This document shows positions 1 through 6,464 of a DNA stretch of 64,000 nucleotides, piece by piece (position 1 is the stretch's first letter; the number at the start of each line of letters is the position of its first letter). The DNA is from Acidimicrobiales bacterium (GTDB lineage Bacteria > Actinomycetota > Acidimicrobiia > Acidimicrobiales > DATDAH01), in contig JAEUJM010000046.1 in assembly GCA_016794585.1 (NCBI GenBank), positions 22,443-86,442 on the forward strand, written 5' to 3'. A model generated the notes under the pieces. That model was not told the DNA's origin. It made no database searches and worked only from the letters and a program-made list of their open reading frames with translations. A program made the translations under genes and the position numbers.

Positions 1-229
1 CCCGGAACTTGATGACGATGAACAGCACCGCGGCCATGACCAGCACCCCGACGATGATCGCGATCATGAAGACCGGGATCTGGAGGTCGTTGATGGTCTG
101 CGACTCGGTGCCGTCGCCCTGGAAGATGTCGAGGGGGTTGTCCGAGGCGCACCCGGCCAGGAGCGACACGGCGCCGAGGCCGAGCACTCCCTTCACGAGG
201 CGGGAGAAGCGGCGTCGGGCAGCGGACAC
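1..229 (-). CDS. ctaC: Cytochrome c oxidase subunit II, N-terminal part (cut by window edge)
   Basis: Only the first 76 residues are inside the window; the gene runs off the left edge. It starts with GTG, followed by a basic stretch, a hydrophobic segment and a lipobox (SLLAGC, Cys at about residue 27), so it should be a lipoprotein. A second hydrophobic segment (IPVFMIAIIVGVLVMAAVL) matches the first transmembrane helix of subunit II. This subunit normally carries the CuA centre that takes electrons from cytochrome c, but that domain lies outside the window. It is the last visible gene of a leftward cox cluster behind the ctaF-like, ctaE and subunit-I-like genes. The identification rests on the lipobox-TM layout plus the cluster. 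Confidence 0.8.
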   Translation of the reverse strand, partial: MSAARRRFSRLVKGVLGLGAVSLLAGCASDNPLDIFQGDGTESQTINDLQIPVFMIAIIVGVLVMAAVLFIVIKFR

Positions 230-288
230 GTTCGGAGCTTGGCCGACCTGCGGGTCACCTGCCAAACCAACGTCGGATCGGTTGCGGC

Positions 289-1263
289 TCAATTCGAGGC
301 CTCGGTGGTCGTGGTCGAGTCTGCGGCGTCAGGGGCCACCGTGGTGGGCGAGAGCTCGTCCACGGCGGTGGTGCTGGTGGTGTCGGCGTCGGGCGAGCCG
401 GGCTCTTCCGGCGGAAGCGTCGTCTCGACGGGTGCGCCGGCCACGGTGGTGGTGGTGTCCGGGCGCTCGGGCGGGAGCTCGCCGCCCACCGGGGGCTGCT
501 GGAACTCGGTGTCGTCGTGGTGCTCTTCGAAGTCGCGGGTGCCGACGGAGGCGGCGGTGATGCCACCGGCCAGCACGGCGATGCCGCCGAGCAGGAGCAG
601 GCCACTGATCAGGTTGGCGCTGAGGCGGGGCTTGGTGGCGATGAGGGTGGCCACGCCCAGCACGAGGACGGCGACCACGATGGCCACCCCCGTGGAGCCC
701 TCCTTCGAGGTGGCCAGGAACACCCGGGAGATGAGCGCCACGAGCAAGCCGATGCACAGCAGGGCGCCGACGGGGACCTCGATGGGCAACATGATGCGGT
801 TGCGGATCTCGCGGTTGACCTCGGGGTCGCCGGTGCGACGGTCGGCCCAGTTGCGGATGCCCCACTCGACGATGACGATGCCGAGGCCGACGCAACCGGC
901 CACGAAGAGCTGCGAGCCCACCACCAGGCCGATGGCCATGGCGCCCACGGAGAAGGCGGCCACGATGGGCCAGAAGTTCGTGCGGTTGATGGCCTCCGCC
1001 GGCGGGGCGTGATCGAGGTGGACGAGCTGGGCCTCGGCCTCGGGGTCGGCGTCACGCAGGGCGATGCAGACGAAGCCGAGGAACGCCGACACGACGGCGC
1101 TGCCGAGCAGCACGGTGTAGCCCAGGTGCTCGCCGACGCCCTCCTTGTAGCCCAGGGAGAACACGCCGAAGACGTGGCCCCCCGTGCTGAGGCCGTAGAC
1201 GATGGCGCCCACGTACGCGAGGGCGGCGAATCCGAAGAAGAACCGCGATCCCTTGGTGATCAT
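289..1263 (-). CDS. CtaF-like cytochrome c oxidase subunit IV with extra membrane domain
   Basis: 324 residues, far longer than the roughly 140 of actinobacterial CtaF. Residues 1-135 look like CtaF: two helices (FFFGFAALAYVGAIVYG; YTVLLGSAVVSAFLGFV), a hydrophilic link, then NFWPIVAAFSV and two more helices. After that come three further predicted helices (about residues 155-175, 185-205, 215-240) and a Pro/Thr/Glu/Asp-rich tail of some 75 residues that I cannot assign. The start is the ATG behind a GGAGAG 9 bases upstream, 13 bases after the ctaE stop. Its position between ctaE and ctaC supports an oxidase role. The fusion or extension is the odd part; function beyond that of a small structural subunit is unknown. 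Confidence 0.72.
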   Translation of the reverse strand: MITKGSRFFFGFAALAYVGAIVYGLSTGGHVFGVFSLGYKEGVGEHLGYTVLLGSAVVSAFLGFVCIALRDADPEAEAQLVHLDHAPPAEAINRTNFWPIVAAFSVGAMAIGLVVGSQLFVAGCVGLGIVIVEWGIRNWADRRTGDPEVNREIRNRIMLPIEVPVGALLCIGLLVALISRVFLATSKEGSTGVAIVVAVLVLGVATLIATKPRLSANLISGLLLLGGIAVLAGGITAASVGTRDFEEHHDDTEFQQPPVGGELPPERPDTTTTVAGAPVETTLPPEEPGSPDADTTSTTAVDELSPTTVAPDAADSTTTTEASN

Positions 1264-1276
1264 TCGCCGGACTCTC

Positions 1277-1888
1277 CTACTTGGTGATGAAGATCGTGTA
1301 CCAGATGAGCGCGTACACGGCGACGGTGGCGTACCAGAACAGGGCGGCCGAGCTCAGGCCTTCACGGTCACGCGGCGTGTACTCCCCGCCGAGGGCCCGC
1401 AGGGACACCACGCCGATGTAGAGGAGGGCGGCGATGGTGAGCACGAGGTGGGCGCCCGAGATGGCGTAGACGAGGACGCCGACGGTGCTGTCGGCGATGA
1501 CCAGGCCCATCTGGCTGTAGAGGTAGGCGGTGGAGTTGGCGAAGGCCGCGCCCAGCAGGATGGTCAGGCCGAGCGCCAGGTAGGCGTTGTTTCGGTCCCG
1601 GTTGCCGATGGCGTAGATGGCCCACTGCATGGTGACCACGGACATCAACAGGGTGGCCATGGCCACGTTGGGCGGCGTGAGGGGGATGACGACGCCCTCG
1701 GGCAGCCAGGTGCCGCCGCCGGCGATGGCCTCGGCGCGCACCGCGATGTAGATGCCGATCAGACCCAGGAAGGCCATGCCCACGGCGGCGGCGGCGAAGG
1801 CCGTGCCCACGAACAGGGCACGGGGCCGACGGGGCTGCGGCGGGGGTGCGAGGGCGGGCACCGGGCGGGTGGAGGTGGCGGTGGCCAT
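1277..1888 (-). CDS. ctaE: Cytochrome c oxidase subunit III
   Basis: 203 residues with an N-terminal Pro-rich tail and five hydrophobic helices, the usual size and layout for actinobacterial subunit III, a core membrane subunit of the aa3 oxidase that carries no metal. The C-terminal helix (LFWYATVAVYALIWYTIF) fits the usual end of the family. Sequence conservation looks modest: the usual G-x-H-G-x-H-V signature is reduced to GAHLVLT around residue 145. The start ATG overlaps the stop of the upstream subunit-I-like gene as TGATG, so the two are translationally coupled. This partner is the degenerate subunit I, which raises the question of whether the complex is a standard oxidase. Confidence 0.82.
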   Translation of the reverse strand: MATATSTRPVPALAPPPQPRRPRALFVGTAFAAAAVGMAFLGLIGIYIAVRAEAIAGGGTWLPEGVVIPLTPPNVAMATLLMSVVTMQWAIYAIGNRDRNNAYLALGLTILLGAAFANSTAYLYSQMGLVIADSTVGVLVYAISGAHLVLTIAALLYIGVVSLRALGGEYTPRDREGLSSAALFWYATVAVYALIWYTIFITK

Positions 1889-3501
1889 CAGGCACCTTCC
1901 TCAGCGGAGTCGAGCAGGGGCGAGGCCGTGAGCACGAGGGCGGGGGCCTCGGCGAAGTTGTTCCACGGCGGCGGCGAGGTGGTGGACCACTCGAGCGTCT
2001 GGCCACCCCAGGGGTCGTCGGGCCGGTGCTCGGCGTCGGAGGTGGTGCCCTTGCGGATGGCGACCACCAGGGCGAGCGCGGCGACCAGGCCGGCGAGCAG
2101 CAGGAGCGCGAAGCCTGCGGTGGTGACGAGGTTGAGGGCCTCGACGCCGTCGCGGGCGACGTACTCGGCGGTGAGGGCGAGCGGCTGGTCGAGGGCGCCG
2201 CTCCACAGCGAGCCGAGGCCGACGAGCGTCGCACCGGCCAGGAGCAGGAGGGCGACCAGGGACCCGGCGCCGTCGGACGCCTTGCGGCCCGAGATCTTGG
2301 GCAGCCAGTACCAGACGCCGGCGAGCCCGCCGGTGAGCGCCGCCAGGAGGGTGAGGTTCATCTGGCCGGAGGCGAAGGTGGTGCCGGTGAGGTCGAGCAC
2401 GTCCAGCACGGCGAAGCCGCCGGCGATGGTGGCGCCGAGCAGGAGCAGGAAGGCGACGACCGAGAGGGCCAGGGGGGCGGTGAACTTGGGACGGTTGCGG
2501 CCCATCGTCTCGCCCACGAGCAGCAGAAGGACGAGCACCGTGAGGAGGCTCACCCACGCCACGCCGATGAACCAAGGGTCGTCGAGGGCCTCGGCGTTGA
2601 AGTAGGGCTGCATCCAGGCGCCGAAGGCGAGAGCGCCGAAGAGGCCGGTGGCGACCATGGCGGCCTGTCGGAACTTGGGGCGGGCGCCGGTGGCGGTGGC
2701 GGTGACGTCGAGGACGATGCCGAACACCGGGATGGCCGTGGCGTAGATCTGCGGCTGGTGGAACGCCCACGAGACCTGCGCCCAGATGTCGGCGTCCACG
2801 CCGAAGAGCTGCTGGCCGTACCGGTGGTCGAGGTAGATGACCAGCAGGTTGGCGAGCAGGACGGGGAGGCTGAGGATCCAGACGCTGCAGGCGACGAGCA
2901 TCGACCACGAGAACAGCGGCGTGCGCACGAGGCTCATGCCCTCGGCACGGTCGACGAGGACCGTGGTGGCGACGCAGACGGCGGCGGCGACGAGCGCCAC
3001 CACCAGCAGGCCGAAGGCCACGATCCAGAGGTCGGTGCCCTCGGCGTCGGTGCCGCCGGGGCCGCCGTCGATGGCGTAGGAGGCGATCAGGACGCCGCCG
3101 GCGACGGCCCACGTCCAGAAGGCGGCCGCCGCGGCCCGGGGAAGGGCGAGCGACCGGGCGCCGACCTGGAGCGGCACGACGTAGGTGGCGAGGCCGAGGA
3201 ACAGCGGGATGACCACGAGGAAGACCGCGGTGACCCGGTAGAGGCTGAACATCTGGAGGTACGTGTCGGACCCCAGCACCTCGTAGGACCCCAGATCTGC
3301 GTCCTCGAGGCCGAGGAGCACCGCGATGCCCAGGCCCACGAAGAGGTAGAGGAGGGAGAACGCGATCCAGAGGCGGCCGACGACCTTGTGGTCGCCGCTG
3401 CCGAGGACGGCAGGCAGGCCGCGCGAGGTGGGCGCGTGTTCGGGGGGTGCCTCGGCCTCAGGTGCGGCCGCGGTGTCGGGTCGGGTCTCGGTGACAGTCA
3501 T
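1888..3501 (-). CDS. Cytochrome c oxidase subunit I homologue lacking the haem and copper ligands
   Basis: 537 residues with about 12 hydrophobic helices and the overall subunit I plan: N-terminal GDHKVVGRLW, mid-protein WAFHQPQIYATAIPVFGI, YWLPKISGR and the C-terminal SPPPWNNF tail common in actinobacterial CtaD. By manual alignment every metal ligand is missing. The first haem a His (usual TMHGT) is Tyr88; the CuB His and the Glu of HPEVY are Gln249 and Gln251 while Tyr253 is kept; the CuB His pair is replaced around Trp296-Met297; the HFH pair is Gln380 and Asn382. The few other histidines are in loops or tails. It cannot act as a normal haem-copper oxidase subunit. A TAGAGT box lies about 20 bases before the start, so it may begin its own transcript after ctaB. 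Confidence 0.85.
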   Translation of the reverse strand: MTVTETRPDTAAAPEAEAPPEHAPTSRGLPAVLGSGDHKVVGRLWIAFSLLYLFVGLGIAVLLGLEDADLGSYEVLGSDTYLQMFSLYRVTAVFLVVIPLFLGLATYVVPLQVGARSLALPRAAAAAFWTWAVAGGVLIASYAIDGGPGGTDAEGTDLWIVAFGLLVVALVAAAVCVATTVLVDRAEGMSLVRTPLFSWSMLVACSVWILSLPVLLANLLVIYLDHRYGQQLFGVDADIWAQVSWAFHQPQIYATAIPVFGIVLDVTATATGARPKFRQAAMVATGLFGALAFGAWMQPYFNAEALDDPWFIGVAWVSLLTVLVLLLLVGETMGRNRPKFTAPLALSVVAFLLLLGATIAGGFAVLDVLDLTGTTFASGQMNLTLLAALTGGLAGVWYWLPKISGRKASDGAGSLVALLLLAGATLVGLGSLWSGALDQPLALTAEYVARDGVEALNLVTTAGFALLLLAGLVAALALVVAIRKGTTSDAEHRPDDPWGGQTLEWSTTSPPPWNNFAEAPALVLTASPLLDSAEEGA

Positions 3502-3575
3502 GGCTCGGCTCGGTGGCGAACTCTAGTCACGCGGCCCGAGCGCCAGAAAAACGGCCGGGATGGCCGCCCCGACGC

Positions 3576-4472
3576 TCACAGACCGTGCTCGACGAGGACG
3601 TCGACGGCCATGGCCGCCCACAGCAACGTGAGGTACGTGATCGAGTAGGTGAACAGGCGCATGGCCAGCGCCGGCGTGGGGTTGCGCAGGAGGCGCACGG
3701 ACATCCAGGTGAAGATCCCGCCGAGCACGACGGCGCTGCCGAGGTAGATCCAGCCGAGGTCGGCGACCGGGGCGAGGAGCAGCGTCGTGGCCCAGAGGAC
3801 GACGGTGTAGACGAGGATCTGGACGGCCGTGTTGCGCAGCGTCTCGACCGCCGGGAGCATCGGTACGTCGGCCGCGGCGTAGTCCTCGCGGTAGCGGATG
3901 GCGAGCGCCCAGAAGTGGGGCGGCGTCCAGATGAAGATGATGGCGAACATCAGCCAGGGGGCCAGGGCGAGGCTGTCGGTGACCGCGGCCCAGCCGACGA
4001 GGACGGGCACCGCGCCGGCGGCGCCGCCGATGACGATGTTCTGCTTCGAGGTGCGCTTCAGCCAGAGCGTGTAGATGAAGACGTAGAAGAGGCAGGCCGA
4101 CACGGCCAGCACCGCGCTGAGCAGGTTGACCAGGACCCAGAGCTCGACGAAGGCCACGACCTCGAGGCCGACGGCGAAGGTGAGGGCGGCACGCGGCGAC
4201 ATCTCGCCGGTGACCAGCGGACGGCCCTTGGTGCGCTCCATGACCGCGTCGATGTCGCGGTCGACGTACATGTTGATGGCGTTGGCCCCGCCGGCGGCGA
4301 GGGTGCCGCCCACGAGGGTGGCCGCCATCAGTCCCACCGACGGCATGCCCTGCTCGGCCACCACCATCGTGGGCAGGGTGGTGACCAGCAGCAGCTCGAT
4401 GATGCGCGGCTTGGTCAGCGCCACGTAGGCGCCGACCTGGTGCACGAGCGAGCGCCGGGCGATGAGGTGCAT
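3576..4472 (-). CDS. ctaB: Protohaem IX farnesyltransferase (haem O synthase)
   Basis: 298-residue membrane prenyltransferase of the UbiA superfamily that converts haem B to haem O for the terminal oxidase. The first Asp-rich motif is clear (NMYVDRDIDAVMERT around residues 65-80), as are the conserved loop KRTSKQNIVIGG and the second motif region YREDYAAADVPML. Around eight hydrophobic helices are visible, as in the family. I start it at the ATG at 4472, behind a run of Gs, rather than further upstream, because an earlier start would run into the divergent ctaA promoter. The 67-base gap to ctaA holds a TACCCT box nine bases before this ATG. Confidence 0.92.
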   Translation of the reverse strand: MHLIARRSLVHQVGAYVALTKPRIIELLLVTTLPTMVVAEQGMPSVGLMAATLVGGTLAAGGANAINMYVDRDIDAVMERTKGRPLVTGEMSPRAALTFAVGLEVVAFVELWVLVNLLSAVLAVSACLFYVFIYTLWLKRTSKQNIVIGGAAGAVPVLVGWAAVTDSLALAPWLMFAIIFIWTPPHFWALAIRYREDYAAADVPMLPAVETLRNTAVQILVYTVVLWATTLLLAPVADLGWIYLGSAVVLGGIFTWMSVRLLRNPTPALAMRLFTYSITYLTLLWAAMAVDVLVEHGL

Positions 4473-4539
4473 GACGCCCCCAGGGTAGGACCTCCGGCCG
4501 ATTCGGACCCAAGTGGCCCGCTCCCTAGGATCGGGGGCG

Positions 4540-5484
4540 ATGCAGCTCCCCCGGTGCTCCCCGCGCACCTACCAGCGGATCACCCTGCTCGCCCTCGTCC
4601 TGCTCTCGGTGATCGTGGTCACCGGTGGCGCCGTGCGCCTCACCGGCTCCGGCCTCGGGTGCACCGACTGGCCGACCTGCGAGAACGACCAGCTCGTGGC
4701 GCCCCTCGAGTACCACGCCATGGTCGAGTTCGTGAACCGCACCTTCACGGGCCTCCTCTCGGTCGCCGTGATGCTCGCGGTGCTCGGCTCGCTGGTGCGC
4801 ACCCCGCGCCGGCGCGACCTCACCTGGTGGTCGCTGGGCCTCGTGGCCGGCATGATCGGCCAGATCGTCCTCGGCGGCATCACCGTCCTGGTCGAGCTCT
4901 CCCCGCCGTTCGTGATGGCGCACTTCCTGCTGTCCATCGTCATCATCTGGAACGCCGTCGTGTTGCACCACCTGGCCGGCCAGCCGCCGACGCCGGCGCG
5001 CTCGTCGGTCTCGCCGGAGGCGCGCTGGATGGGCCGGATCATGGTCGCGTCGGCGGCGCTGGCCATCATGCTCGGCACCGTGGTCACCGGCGCCGGCCCG
5101 CACGGCGGTGACGCCGAGGTCGAGCGCCTCGACCTCGTCGTGGGCGAGGTCGTCCGCCTGCACGGCGGCTCGGTCATCCTCTTCGGCCTCATCACGCTGG
5201 CCACGCTCTGGATGCTCAAGCGGCGAGGCGAGCTCTCCGCCGACATCCTGAAACGGGGCGAGATCCTCCTCGTCGTGCTCGTGGCCCAGGCCGCGGTCGG
5301 CTACGCGCAGTACTTCATGGGCGTGCCCGTCGGGCTGGTGGCCATCCACCTGCTCGGCTCGGTGTGCGTGTGGATCGCCGTGCTCACCTTCGAGCTGGGC
5401 CTGCACACCCACCCGGCCGAGGCGGGTGACGACGACGCCCCGACGCCGGCGACCCCCGAGCCGGCCGCCGCGGCGCGGGGGTAG
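4540..5484 (+). CDS. ctaA: Haem A synthase
   Basis: 314-residue integral membrane protein, divergent from ctaB, which oxidises the methyl group of haem O to the formyl group of haem A. Seen: N-terminal helix followed by RLTGSGLGCTDWPTC with the paired cysteines of the CtaA extracytoplasmic loop, then EFVNRTFTG with the conserved Glu, His in AHFLLS and VVLHHL, RLHGG, and AIHLLGS. Eight helices can be counted, arranged as the usual two four-helix halves. An in-frame GTG lies 27 bases upstream; I prefer the ATG at 4540 because a TAGGAT box sits eight bases ahead of it, which fits a leaderless start as in many genes here. The C-terminus is acidic and Ala/Pro-rich. Confidence 0.93.
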   Translation: MQLPRCSPRTYQRITLLALVLLSVIVVTGGAVRLTGSGLGCTDWPTCENDQLVAPLEYHAMVEFVNRTFTGLLSVAVMLAVLGSLVRTPRRRDLTWWSLGLVAGMIGQIVLGGITVLVELSPPFVMAHFLLSIVIIWNAVVLHHLAGQPPTPARSSVSPEARWMGRIMVASAALAIMLGTVVTGAGPHGGDAEVERLDLVVGEVVRLHGGSVILFGLITLATLWMLKRRGELSADILKRGEILLVVLVAQAAVGYAQYFMGVPVGLVAIHLLGSVCVWIAVLTFELGLHTHPAEAGDDDAPTPATPEPAAAARG

Positions 5485-5493
5485 GAGCGCTCG

Positions 5494-5799
5494 GTGCCCG
5501 CCACCCCCGTGGCTCCCGCTCCGATCCAGGTCGACGAGCCGGGCCTCGACGAGACCGCCGAGCCCGACCTGCCGTGGATCGTGCTGGTCTGGAACGACCC
5601 CATCAACTTGATGTCGTACGTCACCCTCGTGTTCCAGCAGCTGTTCGGCTACAGCCTCGAGAAGGCCACCGAGCTGATGCTCGACGTGCACCACAAGGGC
5701 AAGGCGGTGGTGTCGAGCGGCACCCGGGAGAAGGCCGAGCTCGACGTGTTCCGCCTGCACGAGAAGGGCCTCTGGGCCACCATGCAGAAAGACGAGTAG
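5494..5799 (+). CDS. clpS: ATP-dependent Clp protease adaptor ClpS
   Basis: 101 residues, the normal size. After a variable N-terminal tail it shows the ClpS core: [16 protein letters not shown] (the substrate-binding pocket with the N-degron-contacting Asn-Asp pair), [17 protein letters not shown] and the terminal HEKGLWATM. ClpS hands proteins with destabilising N-terminal residues to ClpA/ClpC. It starts with GTG and lies nine bases after ctaA, followed by a DUF2017 gene, the standard actinobacterial arrangement. Confidence 0.94.
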   Translation: MPATPVAPAPIQVDEPGLDETAEPDLPWIVLVWNDPINLMSYVTLVFQQLFGYSLEKATELMLDVHHKGKAVVSSGTREKAELDVFRLHEKGLWATMQKDE

Positions 5800-5804
5800 G
5801 GGCC

Positions 5805-6305
5805 GTGGCGCTGGGCAAGCGCGGCGCTCTGGTGCGCCGCCGGCGCGACGGCGCCTACGACGTGCGTCTCCGCGGCTGGGAGCGCGACCTCCTGTCGTCC
5901 CTCGTCCCTCAGCTGCGCGAGCTGCTCACGGCCGGCTCGGGCGGCGGCGCCGAAGGGGCGGCGGTCGACCCGTCGCTCAAGCGCCTCTTCCCCACGGCCT
6001 ACGCCGACGACGCCGAGCTCGACGCCGAGTACCAGTCGCTCGTCCGCGACGACCTGCTCGAGGGCCGCCTGGCCGCCCTCGACAAGGTGGAGGAGACCCT
6101 CGACGCCGACGTCATCACCGAGGAGCAGCTCCTCGCGTGGATGGGCGCGGTCAACGACCTCCGCCTCGTCCTCGGCACCCGCCTCGACGTCTCCGAGGAG
6201 ATGGACGAGATCGACCCCGACGACCCCGACGCCTCGCTGTTCGCGGCGTACAGCTACCTCGGCTGGCTCCTCGAGAACATCGTGGCGGCGCTGGCCGACT
6301 GGTAG
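5805..6305 (+). CDS. DUF2017 family protein
   Basis: 166 residues starting at a GTG five bases after the clpS stop. The acidic sequence shows RDLLSSLVPQLRELL, LFPTAYADD, EYQSLVRDDL and the tail YLGWLLENIVAAL, which match the DUF2017 family that follows clpS in many actinobacteria. Its function is not known; tight linkage to clpS suggests a role near regulated proteolysis, but that is inference. No membrane segment or signal peptide is visible. Confidence 0.85.
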   Translation: MALGKRGALVRRRRDGAYDVRLRGWERDLLSSLVPQLRELLTAGSGGGAEGAAVDPSLKRLFPTAYADDAELDAEYQSLVRDDLLEGRLAALDKVEETLDADVITEEQLLAWMGAVNDLRLVLGTRLDVSEEMDEIDPDDPDASLFAAYSYLGWLLENIVAALADW

Positions 6306-6324
6306 GGGCAGTCCGGCGAGCGTC

Positions 6325-6420
6325 GTGCTGGCCCGCCACGGGGCCACCGAGTGGAGTGAGGACGGCCGCCACACGAGCACCACCGACCTGCCGCCGCTGG
6401 AACGCCCCGTCGTCCGCTGA
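6325..6420 (+). pseudogene. Truncated histidine phosphatase (phosphoglycerate mutase-like) remnant
   Basis: A 32-codon frame beginning with GTG reads VLARHGATEWSEDGRHT, then STTDLPP, and ends at TGA. This is the exact N-terminal signature of the histidine phosphatase superfamily: the RHG phosphohistidine motif followed by TEW and a GRHT-type turn. A complete enzyme has about 180-230 residues, so nearly everything after the first strand and loop is gone. It sits between the DUF2017 gene and the cyclase gene. In related genomes a phosphatase gene may follow DUF2017, and the downstream cyclase may have arrived with the deletion; that is inference. Confidence 0.7.
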
Positions 6421-6464
6421 AGTCAGGCGGGCGGAGCGAGCGGCGGGCGTGTCAGACTCGGTCG

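Noticed and set aside
2740..2765. Possible CuB ligand His248 in the subunit-I-like protein
   Set aside because: Aligning the Pro and Tyr of HPEVY puts this His one residue before the ligand position, and the partner histidines are absent anyway.
517..3648. Very long open frames opposite the cox genes (for example 1202-2605 and 1846-3648 on the plus strand)
   Set aside because: They are rich in Gly, Arg, His and Glu with no family similarity and lie antisense to clear membrane-protein genes; high GC removes stop codons from the shadow frames.
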